A stretch of DNA of 39,871 bases from Siminovitchia fordii DSM 16014 = CIP 108821 (GTDB taxonomy: Bacteria > Bacillota > Bacilli > Bacillales > Bacillaceae_C), in the NCBI RefSeq assembly GCF_000374565.1, contig NZ_KB894713.1:1-39871 (forward strand). Reading direction: 5' to 3'. Positions 12,441 through 20,792 of the stretch are shown one piece after another (the stretch's first letter is position 1; the number at the start of each line of letters is the position of its first letter). The position numbers were made by a program, and so were the translations under genes. The notes beneath the pieces are model-generated. The model made no database searches, was not told the origin of the DNA, and worked only from the letters and a program-made list of their open reading frames with translations.

Positions 12441-12446
12441 ATTATA
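12441..12446 (-). promoter_or_regulatory. -10 element of the pcrB operon promoter
   Basis: A perfect TATAAT on the minus strand preceded by TG one base upstream (extended -10), 36 bases before the pcrB start. No convincing -35 is seen, as is usual for extended -10 promoters. Confidence 0.5.
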
Positions 12447-12550
12447 ACATTACAAGGGCCAAACTCCGAGATGAAATATGAAGAATTGGTTGTCTGATTT
12501 GATTAAACGGATAAAATTTAGAAAAAAAATTGACAGAGCGCCTACAGGTA

Positions 12551-12584
12551 TAAAAAAAGAAAAAACTGCCTACATGTAGGCAGT
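12551..12584 (-). terminator. Terminator behind the amidohydrolase gene
   Basis: A perfect 20-base palindrome at 12565-12584 (ACTGCCTACA/TGTAGGCAGT) is followed on the minus strand by a long T-rich tract. It lies 76 bases after the amidohydrolase stop and before the pcrB promoter, so it separates the two operons. Confidence 0.9.
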
Positions 12585-12660
12585 CGGAAGGAACTTATAA
12601 GGAAGCGTTCAGAAAAACTTTTAGTATCCCAGTATAAAGTCCGTAAATTGAACATTCATG

Positions 12661-14277
12661 TCAGTTCTCTCCATTAGATTTTGTAAAGACTATTTCTCCA
12701 TCTATCATTGTCCACTCCACTTTGACTTCAGGGATTTCTTCGACATTCGCCCTCAAAAGAGATCTATCAAGAAGAACCAGATCGGCCAACTTTCCTGCTT
12801 CGATGCTGCCTTTCTTGTCCTCTTCAAATGAAGCATATGCTCCATTATACGTATACATGCGAATTGCCTGTAATAGAGATACTCTGTTACGTTCTCCGAT
12901 TACTTGTCCAGAATTTGATTTTCTGACCATTGCTGAGTGGATACCACGCATCGGATTGAAATCCGTAACAGGACTGTCGGAAGCCATCGCGGCAGGAATG
13001 CCGGCATTTTGGTAATCACCCATAGGGTACATCCAGCTTGCTCTTCCTCCATAATTTTGAACATATCCATCTCCATATTCGTAAAGAAACGCTGGGTTTG
13101 GAACAGGAACAACCTTTAATTCTTTCATTCGTTCAATTAGGTCAGGAGCAGCAATACCTGCATGTTCAATGCGATGCCTGGCATCTTTCCTTGGAAATAG
13201 TCTGTTAGCCTTTTCAACAGTGTTGAGAAACATGTCAATAGCGGCATCCCCTTGTGCATGAGCAGTAATTTGCCAACCCTTTTTATGGGCAGGGATCAAC
13301 AATCGATCTACCTCTTCTTGGGAAAAATAATGAATCCCGTAATTATCAGGATCACTAGAATAAGGGGCCCTTGTCCAAACAGTGGGTCCACTGCTACTCC
13401 CATCAAGGAAAAGCTTAACCGGGCCAATTTTGAATTTTTCGTCCCCTAGCCCACTATAGATGCCTGTTTCGGTCATATGTTCAACAACACTGCGCGAATC
13501 ATTTAATGCACCGACCATGGCATACACTCTTTGTTTAATGATCCCTCTTTCACTATCAGACTGTAACAATCTGAGATTATCCATTCCGTATCCTGTTGCA
13601 TCATGGATGGAAGTAATTCCTTTTTCAGCAAAATGCCGGGAAGCAATCTCATGCGCCTGAGATAATTCTTCCTCTGAAAATGCTGCTATATCAAACATCC
13701 GCATATGAGCATTCTCAATAAGCAGTCCGGAAGGTTCTCCCATTTCCGTCCTGACAATTTTTCCACCAGCCGGGTCAGGGGTGCTCCTGTCAATGTCCGC
13801 AATCTCTAATGCAAGACTATTCACCATTGAAATATGGGAGCATGTCCGAGTAATCATAATAGGATGATCTGTTGTAATATGATCCAGTTCTTCTTTGGTA
13901 GGAAAACGTTTTTCCAAAAAGTTGTCTTCGTTGTATCCCCAAGCTCTGATCCATTGGCCTTTTGGTGTTTGTATCGCCCGGTTTTTCACCGCTTGAAGAA
14001 GATCTTGAATAGATTTCATATCTTTATCCTTACAAGATATGGATATACAGTTAGAGCCATAAATAGATATATGAAGGTGGGAATCTATGAAACCAGGAAT
14101 TAGAGTCTTTCCCTTCAAGTCGATGACTTTGCTGGATATGTCCTTGAGCTTTAATATTTCTTCATTAGTCCCCACTGCTATTATCTTGTTTCCTTGAACA
14201 CCGACCGCTTCCACGATTCGATCCTTTTCGTCAACTGTAATTACTTCAGCGTTAATAAAGAGCTTTGTCCTTTCCAC
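12661..14277 (-). CDS. YtcJ-type metal-dependent amidohydrolase
   Basis: 538 residues from a GTG with AGGAGGGG six bases upstream. The frame runs 34 codons further to a TTG with no ribosome binding site. Amidohydrolase_3 family, TIM barrel with metal ligands visible: His67 and His69 (DSHLH), the later ITAHAQGD and RIEHAGI histidines and an Asp in ASDSPVTDFNP. Relatives hydrolyse N-acyl amino acids, carbamates or similar amide bonds; the substrate cannot be read from sequence. It lies 108 bases after a symporter gene on the same strand and is followed by a terminator, so it probably acts on what the symporter imports. Confidence 0.85.
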   Translation of the reverse strand: MERTKLFINAEVITVDEKDRIVEAVGVQGNKIIAVGTNEEILKLKDISSKVIDLKGKTLIPGFIDSHLHISIYGSNCISISCKDKDMKSIQDLLQAVKNRAIQTPKGQWIRAWGYNEDNFLEKRFPTKEELDHITTDHPIMITRTCSHISMVNSLALEIADIDRSTPDPAGGKIVRTEMGEPSGLLIENAHMRMFDIAAFSEEELSQAHEIASRHFAEKGITSIHDATGYGMDNLRLLQSDSERGIIKQRVYAMVGALNDSRSVVEHMTETGIYSGLGDEKFKIGPVKLFLDGSSSGPTVWTRAPYSSDPDNYGIHYFSQEEVDRLLIPAHKKGWQITAHAQGDAAIDMFLNTVEKANRLFPRKDARHRIEHAGIAAPDLIERMKELKVVPVPNPAFLYEYGDGYVQNYGGRASWMYPMGDYQNAGIPAAMASDSPVTDFNPMRGIHSAMVRKSNSGQVIGERNRVSLLQAIRMYTYNGAYASFEEDKKGSIEAGKLADLVLLDRSLLRANVEEIPEVKVEWTMIDGEIVFTKSNGEN

Positions 14278-14385
14278 AGCTGCCCCTCCTGGAATTGAAA
14301 TATCATTTAATTCACGCTTCACCTGAAAACAACTCTTTCCCCATTTCTTAAAAAAACGCTTAAATATCAACTGCGCCAAACTGGA

Positions 14386-15978
14386 TTAAGAATAAACAGG
14401 CAAATAGTAGAAAATAAAAGTAATACTCATAATTACAATACCAGAAATAACCAAAAGTTTAGGATACATTTTCGTTTGTTTGATTTCTTTTGGATCTTTC
14501 TCTTCCTCTGGCAGAATCAATAATTTCTCCCGGTATTCGATTTCCTCTTTTGTTGGAGTTGTCAATAATGACCCAATAATCAAAGCGGCAAATGAACAGA
14601 TTCCGCCAAAAACTGCCGAATTAAGATAAACAGGAAGATTCAGGAGACCCATTAACTTTAAGATTTCGGTAGCCAAAACACCTACACAACCAGCTAAAAT
14701 ACTCCATAAAGCTCCTGTTTTTGTTACCTTTTTCCATAGGACACTTGCAAAAGCAACAGGTCCCCATGAGGCAGCAAATAAAGTAGCAGCAAAAACGGAA
14801 ATCCAGAAAATCGCAGGTGGTTGAAACAATGTAATCGTCAGGCTGATCGCAGCTACCACTACAATCATAATGCGGCTGATTTTCAATAACTTATCATCGG
14901 ACATTTTCGTGTTTCGAAGCAAGTCTTTGGAAATACTGTTACCAATCAATTGAAGGAACGTAGAGCTGGACGATAAACCAGCTGCCAAAATCCCGCTCAC
15001 CGCAATGACTCCGATCCAAGTAGGAGCAAGATTCATCGCTGACCAAATAAACACCCTTTCAGATGGGTCGATGCTCGGATTTATGGTATTAACCGTTAAC
15101 ATTGTCAAATGCAGAGTCAAGTAAATCAATGCAAGAATAATTGTTGAAATAATAGATGACCGAAGAGCTACATGCTCATTTTTGGCCATTAAATAACGGC
15201 TTGTTTGCCAAGGGCTGACCGCAATAACGAATCCCCATACAATCCCAATAATGATCGCCCACAGCAATACATCCGACGGAGACCCCATATAAGCGGCTTC
15301 ACCTGTAATTCCGTGCCATTTTAACATATCAGGCATGGACTTCAGTTGCCCTGTTTTAATCATCGCTTCCGGTAATCCGCCCGCAGCTTTTAAAATATAC
15401 GGAATAGTCAGGAATGTAGCAACTGTAAATACCAAGAACATAATGGTATCTGTCACCAGGACACCTTTAGCTCCCGCCGAAAACGTAATCAATGTATAGA
15501 TTAGAGTAATAATAACCAAGGATAACGTATAATTGATTCCCGTTATTTCAGATAACAGAAGTCCCGCACCTTGTGTTACAGCAACCAGATAGGCTGTAAT
15601 CCCAATAACAAGCGTAACCGCTGCCACAACTCTCACTGTACTAGAATTAAAACGCTGTCCAAAATACTCCGGTAATGTGAGCGCTTTACTTCTTCTTAAA
15701 AATCTGCCAAAAAACATTACTCCAATAATATATCCGGGTAATACAAATATCGACATAATCAATAATGGAAGAGCATAACCATCATATGAAAATGCAGCAT
15801 CTCCCATAAAAGCGACAGTGCTAAGATAAGAGGCAACCAACGAACCTACTATAAGTAACGTGGATGCATTTCTCCCAGATACATAATAATCTTCCACGTT
15901 CTTAACTTTTTTGGAAACAATAAGACCTACAGCACTATAAATGATAAAAGAAACAATTGCTCCGATTGTATAGATCAT
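14386..15978 (-). CDS. Sodium:solute symporter (SSS family)
   Basis: 530 residues with about 13 hydrophobic segments, the architecture of the SSS family (TC 2.A.21), which drives uptake of solutes with the sodium gradient. The N-terminal YYVSGRNAS..L.VGSLVASYLSTVAFMG and the central AGLSSSSTFLQLIGNS region are hallmark stretches. The C-terminus has a charged cytoplasmic loop (REKLLILPEEEKDPKE) before a last helix. A GGGGGGATTGG site precedes the ATG. A 30-residue membrane protein is encoded 24 bases upstream. Substrate unknown; the context with an amidohydrolase and an amine oxidoreductase hints at an amino-acid-like or amide compound. Confidence 0.92.
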   Translation of the reverse strand: MIYTIGAIVSFIIYSAVGLIVSKKVKNVEDYYVSGRNASTLLIVGSLVASYLSTVAFMGDAAFSYDGYALPLLIMSIFVLPGYIIGVMFFGRFLRRSKALTLPEYFGQRFNSSTVRVVAAVTLVIGITAYLVAVTQGAGLLLSEITGINYTLSLVIITLIYTLITFSAGAKGVLVTDTIMFLVFTVATFLTIPYILKAAGGLPEAMIKTGQLKSMPDMLKWHGITGEAAYMGSPSDVLLWAIIIGIVWGFVIAVSPWQTSRYLMAKNEHVALRSSIISTIILALIYLTLHLTMLTVNTINPSIDPSERVFIWSAMNLAPTWIGVIAVSGILAAGLSSSSTFLQLIGNSISKDLLRNTKMSDDKLLKISRIMIVVVAAISLTITLFQPPAIFWISVFAATLFAASWGPVAFASVLWKKVTKTGALWSILAGCVGVLATEILKLMGLLNLPVYLNSAVFGGICSFAALIIGSLLTTPTKEEIEYREKLLILPEEEKDPKEIKQTKMYPKLLVISGIVIMSITFIFYYLPVYS

Positions 15979-16002
15979 TCCAATCCCCCCAATAAAGAAT
16001 TA

Positions 16003-16095
16003 TTATTTATAAACTTTCCTGATAAAAACCGCTGTCATAATACCTGAAAGTAAAATGATACCGCCATAAAAAATTGTAAACAGAAGTTCGCCCAT
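16003..16095 (-). CDS. Small membrane protein next to the symporter (30 residues)
   Basis: An ATG at 16093-16095 with AAGGAAGGG about 10 bases upstream opens a 30-codon frame ending TAA. The peptide begins MGELLFTIFYGGI and ends with the basic tail FIRKVYK; one hydrophobic helix covers residues 4-23. Its position 24 bases before the symporter start fits the one-helix accessory proteins often encoded beside SSS symporters. That role is inferred from context and shape only. Confidence 0.7.
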   Translation of the reverse strand: MGELLFTIFYGGIILLSGIMTAVFIRKVYK

Positions 16096-16122
16096 ATCAT
16101 TCTCACCCTTCCTTAATTTAAT

Positions 16123-16164
16123 GGGTTCCCTTCCCAAAGGGAGGTATTCCCTTTTCGGGAACCC
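16123..16164. promoter_or_regulatory. Compound inverted repeat in the leader of the symporter operon
   Basis: Outer arms GGGTTCCC (16123-16130) and GGGAACCC (16157-16164) enclose two shorter palindromes, TCCCAAAGGGA and TTCCC-TTTTC-GGGAA. It lies 28 bases before the small membrane protein start. A weak -10 (TACAAT, 16175-16180 on the minus strand) is just upstream, which would place the repeat in the transcribed leader. No T-run follows, so an operator or an RNA structure is likelier than a terminator. Confidence 0.5.
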
Positions 16165-16621
16165 TTTGCTTTTCATTGTACCGGCTACAGGTATCGAAAA
16201 TTGAGCCTACCTACGACGTCTTTCGTCTAGCCACACCTAATTTCCTCCTGCTTTTGCCTGCTCTTGCCTCATCTCAAACCTGCAAAACTCCAACTAGAAG
16301 AAGTAGCTGCCTTATATACGATAAGTCAACAAAGCCTCTGCTCACACGCCTGACTTATTCCTGGAAGCCCTGTTCAGTTGTCGCCAAAGCTGTACAGATA
16401 GTCAAAAAGCACATTCATGCTGATTTCAGCAAAATCTTTGGCTAATTCGACTCCCGATTGGAGTCACCTTTTCTTGTCCAACGCATTGCCTCTCGGATCA
16501 TTAGCCTATTTCCTGTTCGCTTTCAGCCTGTTTGGAGTTGTTTTATTTCCCCTCACTGAACAAGGCGTTTACGTATCCAGCCTCAGTTTGCGCATCTATT
16601 TAAAGGACCTGTGTTTTTATA
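16165..16621. other. Intergenic region without a convincing gene
   Basis: Two plus-strand frames of 76-89 codons exist here but have no ribosome binding sites and no recognisable sequence. The stretch holds the second copy of the 19-base element shared with 6176-6194 (at 16317-16335) and a short hairpin GACTCC...GGAGTC at 16449-16465. I see no terminator for the oxidoreductase gene upstream on the minus strand. Confidence 0.5.
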
Positions 16622-17890
16622 TCAACCCAACTTATCAAGCATTCTAAAGTACAGATTTGCTGCACTGACAAGGAATTTCTTGTTTGTATATAAAGGAACA
16701 GTTTTCAACGGAGTATTTTCAAATGTTGTATTGAGCCGTTCCTCATTCAAAATGCATTGTGCCAATAATTTTCCGTGCAGGGTGGACTGAGCTGCTCCGT
16801 GTCCGGTATATCCGACTGAGTAATATGCTCCCTGTGCTGTCCTTCCGATAATTGGAAATTTGTCGACGGTCGCACCAATGATGCCGCCCCAGAAGTAATC
16901 GATATTGACTCCCTTCAAGCGGGGAAATACGGATGTCAGCAGCATGTACAATTCGTCCTTGAATGCCTGCTTGGCCGGATATCCGATCCCTGAACCGCCA
17001 AAGATAATTCTATTATCAGGTGTCCTGCGGAAATAATTGACCAGATTGATCGTATCATATAGATTACGGTTATTCGGAATTAGATTTTCCAAAGTTTCCT
17101 TTTCCAGAGGTTCTGTTGCAATGACAAAACTGGCAAGCGGAAAAATGCCTTTATGGAGCTCCGGGGTGATTTTTTCAGAATACCCGTCTGTTGCAAAAAT
17201 CAGTTCCTTTGCTTCGACCATTCCTTTTTCTGTCGTAACAATAAAAGTACTTCCAGTTTTTTGTACATCAATCGCTTTCGTCTGTTCGTAAATATCAGCT
17301 CCCAAGTCATGTGTTACTTCAGCAAGGCCGCGAACATAATCAAGGGGATGGAATTGGTAGCTCAATGGATCCATGAGTCCCACTTTATAATAGTCAGAGT
17401 TCATTTCTTCCTGAAGTTCCGCTCCTGTTAAGACTCTCACTTTTCGACCAAAATGCTTTTCTATCAATTCCTGAGAGCGCTCAAAGGCTTGTTGTTTCTT
17501 CTTGTTTTTTGATAATCCAACATGACCGCTCATTCTGACATCGCAGTCAATCTGGTGCTTTTTCGCAATTTCTTCGACCGCTTTATTGCAGTCCAGTGCA
17601 TATTGATCCAGTCTTTTTGCTTCTTCCACCCCCCATCTCTTGATGGTGTCAGCTGCCGAAAGCTTGTATCCCGTGTTCATCATGCCACCGTTGCGGCCAC
17701 TTGCTCCCCAGCCAACTTTATGCTGTTCAAGAACCACGGTCTGAACACCTTTATTTTGAAGGTGATAGCTTGAAGCGATTCCTGTAAAACCGCCGCCAAT
17801 AATGACAACATCCGATGTTATATGTTCTTGTAAAAGCGGATAAGTTCTTCTATATTCTGATGTCACTTCCCATAATGTAGCCGTTTCCAC
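16622..17890 (-). CDS. FAD-dependent amine/D-amino-acid type oxidoreductase
   Basis: 422 residues from a GTG eight bases after AAAGGAG; the frame can be read six codons further, but that start lies ahead of the ribosome binding site. DAO-superfamily flavoprotein: the dinucleotide-binding motif VIIGGGFTGIASSYHL is at residues 28-43, followed by VVLEQHKVGWGASGRNGG, typical of gamma-glutamylputrescine oxidase (PuuB/OrdL-like) and related enzymes that oxidise secondary or primary amines. The C-terminal GYTGHGAAQSTLHGKLLA motif contacts FAD. Substrate unknown. It is divergent from the MerR-type gene 142 bases away and lies upstream of the symporter operon on the same strand. Confidence 0.88.
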   Translation of the reverse strand: METATLWEVTSEYRRTYPLLQEHITSDVVIIGGGFTGIASSYHLQNKGVQTVVLEQHKVGWGASGRNGGMMNTGYKLSAADTIKRWGVEEAKRLDQYALDCNKAVEEIAKKHQIDCDVRMSGHVGLSKNKKKQQAFERSQELIEKHFGRKVRVLTGAELQEEMNSDYYKVGLMDPLSYQFHPLDYVRGLAEVTHDLGADIYEQTKAIDVQKTGSTFIVTTEKGMVEAKELIFATDGYSEKITPELHKGIFPLASFVIATEPLEKETLENLIPNNRNLYDTINLVNYFRRTPDNRIIFGGSGIGYPAKQAFKDELYMLLTSVFPRLKGVNIDYFWGGIIGATVDKFPIIGRTAQGAYYSVGYTGHGAAQSTLHGKLLAQCILNEERLNTTFENTPLKTVPLYTNKKFLVSAANLYFRMLDKLG

Positions 17891-17975
17891 TTCCACATCT
17901 CCTTTCACAATATAGACATATATTAATTTGTGGGGTTACCTGCATCACAATAGTAAATTGCGACAATTTTTTCAT

Positions 17976-18001
17976 AAACCATTGAGTATACTCCATGGTT
18001 T
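17976..18001. promoter_or_regulatory. 26-bp palindromic operator in the divergent MerR/oxidoreductase region
   Basis: Arms AAACCAT and ATGGTTT flank GAGTATACTC; only one of thirteen base pairs is mismatched. It overlaps the -35 of the plus-strand promoter, so it is a probable binding site for the MerR-type regulator encoded just downstream. Confidence 0.75.
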
Positions 18002-18011
18002 ACACTATAAT
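17982..18011 (+). promoter_or_regulatory. Promoter of the MerR-type regulator gene
   Basis: TTGAGT at 17982-17987 and a perfect TATAAT at 18006-18011 with an 18-base spacer, 21 bases before the start codon. The -35 lies inside the palindrome at 17976-18001, which suggests self-regulation. Confidence 0.65.
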
Positions 18012-18032
18012 TGGATGAAGGAGACGAGAAGC

Positions 18033-19277
18033 ATGCTGATAGGAAAATTCGCCCAAAAGTACAATGTTAAACCTGATACCATCCGCTATTATATGGAGCT
18101 TGGTCTCTTGATCCCAAAGAAAAGAAATCATTATTATGTCTTTGATAAAACATGTGAAGAGGATATGGAAATCATCTCTGAATTGAAAAAATACAGATTT
18201 TCTCTTCAAGAAATTCATAAATTTTTATCTTTTAAGAGGGTAACACTACTATCGAATAAAGAGGACTATACATTTTTAACACAAATGCTGGAAGAGAAAA
18301 AAGAAGAGTTGGATGATGAAGTAAGGAGTATCACTTATTCAATCAGGGATATAGATAGAAAAGTTCAGGAATTGAATTTGATGCATACAACGGCCGGTGA
18401 GGAAAAAGGAATTCCTTTTGATTTTTTGCCGATGCTTTATTGTCCGTCCTGCCAAACTTCCCTTGATTTGAGGAATACAAGTACTCGTGGGCAGCAGATT
18501 TTTATGGGAGAATTATTTTGCTCATGCGGATATAAGGCACAAATCCATGAAGGAATCGTGATAACGGAACATTTAGATAAAGAGTCTTTCAATCCTCACT
18601 ATATTTACGATAAAGAAATGCTTAAGATTATACAATCCAGTTTTATCAGCCTAAGTGAAAAGGCCAGTCTTTGGGTAAAAGAACATCTTATCTCCGAGAA
18701 TCTCACCAACAAGGTAATTGTTGAGACACATATCGATACGTATGTATTTTTAAACAAATATATTTCGGAACTTGATAAGGGTGCCTTTTATATCTTCTCA
18801 GGAAGCACGATGCCGATGCTAAAAATGCTTAAGATGAAAATCGAGCAGACAGATCCCGGCTTGAAAATTCTTTATCTATTGAACAGCGGTTTGGATCTTC
18901 CCATTAAACATAAGGCAATCGATTATGTTATTGACAGTTATTCTTTCAATGAATATGGTCTTTTTCATAAACCCCTGCCAATGACGGTTCTCTCCCCTTA
19001 TTTAAAGAATGAAAGTAAAATTATCGGGGCTAGTTTTTATTACCGTGATGGAGCAAAATCCCTGGCACGAATGAAAACTCTTCACCCTAACGCCAGTCCT
19101 TCTAATCTTCGTTCAACTTTTATAAAAGATAACCTGGAAGCCGCTAATTTTCATATATTTGAAAAAGAGAACATTGGTTTAACAAAAGACCCAGGGAGCT
19201 ATATCAAATATCACGTTCCCGGAGAAACGGGGCACTTTTTCACATATCTTGCCCAAAGAGGTTCAGTCAAATGGTAA
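18033..19277 (+). CDS. MerR-type regulator fused to a zinc ribbon and a methyltransferase-like domain
   Basis: 414 residues from the ATG that follows GAAGGAG by 9 bases; a longer frame of 35 more codons has no such site and runs through the promoter. Residues 1-70 are a MerR winged helix (IGKFAQKYNVKPDTIRYY). About 80-115 is a helical, charged dimerisation stretch. Cys137, 140, 163 and 165 (CPSC ... CSC) form a probable zinc ribbon. The remaining 230 residues resemble a class I methyltransferase fold: VIVETHIDTYVFL at the position of motif I and IDYVIDSYSFNEY like the post-motif segment, but the glycine-rich SAM loop is missing. It probably senses a ligand. It is the only long plus-strand gene, divergent from the oxidoreductase. 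Confidence 0.75.
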   Translation: MLIGKFAQKYNVKPDTIRYYMELGLLIPKKRNHYYVFDKTCEEDMEIISELKKYRFSLQEIHKFLSFKRVTLLSNKEDYTFLTQMLEEKKEELDDEVRSITYSIRDIDRKVQELNLMHTTAGEEKGIPFDFLPMLYCPSCQTSLDLRNTSTRGQQIFMGELFCSCGYKAQIHEGIVITEHLDKESFNPHYIYDKEMLKIIQSSFISLSEKASLWVKEHLISENLTNKVIVETHIDTYVFLNKYISELDKGAFYIFSGSTMPMLKMLKMKIEQTDPGLKILYLLNSGLDLPIKHKAIDYVIDSYSFNEYGLFHKPLPMTVLSPYLKNESKIIGASFYYRDGAKSLARMKTLHPNASPSNLRSTFIKDNLEAANFHIFEKENIGLTKDPGSYIKYHVPGETGHFFTYLAQRGSVKW

Positions 19278-19380
19278 AGTAAATTTTTGATTATAACTGG
19301 TTGAGCAGGTTCCTTTTTCAGCACTATCATCCTTATCGAAATATAAAGTGTTTTCGAATATCCCATCCTAAATGGTAGAA

Positions 19381-19416
19381 AAGAAAAACCGCTGCATCAT
19401 CGCTGCGGTTTTTCTT
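19381..19416. terminator. Bidirectional terminator between the MerR-type gene and yerC
   Basis: Arms AAGAAAAACCGC (19381-19392) and GCGGTTTTTCTT (19405-19416) give an A-rich/T-rich stem that works on both strands. It serves the two convergent genes. The yerC stop codon (19397-19399) lies in the loop, so the last codons of yerC form one arm. Confidence 0.85.
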
Positions 19417-19705
19417 TTTCCAATATACGGTCCAATACCATTTCATACGAATCATTGCCATAATTTAAGCAGCGTTTGACTCGGGAAATGGTCGCTGTAC
19501 TTGCACCGGTGGCTGCTTCAATTTTTTGATACGTATTTCCTTCCCGAAGCATCCTTGCGACTTCCAGACGCTGGGACAAAGATTGGATTTCATTGATTGT
19601 ACAAAGGTCATCAAAGAATTCGTAGCACTCTTCTACATCTTTTAACGATAAGATCGCTTCAAACAATTGATCGAGTGCTTTTCCTCTTAACTTCTCAATC
19701 TGCAT
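19397..19705 (-). CDS. yerC: TrpR-like DNA-binding protein YerC
   Basis: 102 residues, the YerC/YecD family with a TrpR-type helix-turn-helix: EIQSLSQRLEVARMLREG, then TYQKIEAATGASTATISRVKRCL. The recognition helix (ATISRVKRC) is clear. Regulon not known to me. It is the last gene of yerA-yerB-yerC, with a ribosome binding site AAAGGGG ahead of the ATG. The 3' end is embedded in a terminator stem. Confidence 0.92.
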   Translation of the reverse strand: MQIEKLRGKALDQLFEAILSLKDVEECYEFFDDLCTINEIQSLSQRLEVARMLREGNTYQKIEAATGASTATISRVKRCLNYGNDSYEMVLDRILEKEKPQR

Positions 19706-19734
19706 TTGAAAATCCCCTTTATAACTGCTGTCTG

Positions 19735-20748
19735 TTATTGCTCAAAAGAGACTATCGTCAATTCTGGCACGATATTGATCCATGTTTTTCCTGGAACCAA
19801 TTTCATCCGTTCCCCATTCTTATATGGCAGAATTCTTCCATCTTCATTCTTCCATTCGGCTTCCTGCACAATACCTTTTTGAAAAATATATGCTTTTCCA
19901 CCTGAATTAAGGTCGATTTCCCGTCTGCCTTTTTCATCTTTGACCTTATGAGCCGCTTCAATGACAAGCACATTGTCTAGAAGAACAGGTTGGTCATCTT
20001 CGTATTCTACTGTTTCGGCACCATCGGATGAACGGGTATATTTTCCTTTTTCGGAATCATAGTTGTACTCAGAGATAAAAGTCGGGTCTTGGCTGTACGA
20101 CACCTTCACTTTGGGAGCTGCATCGCCTTCAAGGCTTCCAGCTTCTTCATCGGTAAGGAAGTCCAATGGATTCGGCGCTTCATCCATATCATAGCCCGCA
20201 TCTAATGCACCTTTTTCTATATTTTTAAAAGTGATATAGGAATTATGCGGCGCTTTACGGTAACTTGCACGTTTGAACAAAGTTCCGTCATGCTGGATTC
20301 CATTGATGTTATCAACTTTTCCTGACTCAAGTGTCCGTTTAGATTCCGGACTATACCCATGAGCTATATACAGGGCATTATATCCTTGAGCTAGGTCAAT
20401 AAAATACTTTCTTGCACTTCGGACTGGACCGATATTCTCAGGCTTTTCACTTTGAAAAACGGCCAAAAATCTTGTTACATTTCCTTCAGCCAGTACTTCG
20501 TACACAAGATCTGCCTGGGAAAGACCGCTTTGCGGCCTCGCATCCGGGTGATTGTTGATTGTGACTGCCACTGCACGTTCAGGCGATGTTATATTGCTTT
20601 CAACACCGGTCAGCGGAGCGGTAGTTTTTACTGCTGTTTCTTCTTTTTCCGTCTGTTTTTCAGGCTCCTGAGAGTCCTTTTTATTGCACGCAGATACAAA
20701 GAGCATCAATGTTGCAAGAACAACACATGCCAATCTTGTTGGTTTCAA
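19735..20748 (-). CDS. yerB: DUF3048 family lipoprotein YerB
   Basis: 337 residues from a TTG with AGGGG 8 bases upstream. The frame also has an ATG ten codons earlier with no good site. From the TTG the protein begins MKPTRLACVV and carries a compact lipoprotein signal with lipobox FVSAC, followed by a charged linker (KKDSQEPEKQTEKEE). The DUF3048 domain has PLTGV, AVAVTINNHPDARPQSGLSQADLVYE and IGPVRSARKYFIDLA motifs. Function unknown; expected to be anchored outside the membrane. It lies between yerA and yerC in a conserved three-gene operon. Confidence 0.88.
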   Translation of the reverse strand: MKPTRLACVVLATLMLFVSACNKKDSQEPEKQTEKEETAVKTTAPLTGVESNITSPERAVAVTINNHPDARPQSGLSQADLVYEVLAEGNVTRFLAVFQSEKPENIGPVRSARKYFIDLAQGYNALYIAHGYSPESKRTLESGKVDNINGIQHDGTLFKRASYRKAPHNSYITFKNIEKGALDAGYDMDEAPNPLDFLTDEEAGSLEGDAAPKVKVSYSQDPTFISEYNYDSEKGKYTRSSDGAETVEYEDDQPVLLDNVLVIEAAHKVKDEKGRREIDLNSGGKAYIFQKGIVQEAEWKNEDGRILPYKNGERMKLVPGKTWINIVPELTIVSFEQ

Positions 20749-20792
20749 GATCCCATCCCCTAAAAAATAATTTTTCATTCTCTCAACATATT

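Noticed and set aside
16176-16647. Two overlapping plus-strand frames in the gap before the oxidoreductase
   Set aside because: No ribosome binding sites, no recognisable motifs, and the region contains a dispersed repeat.
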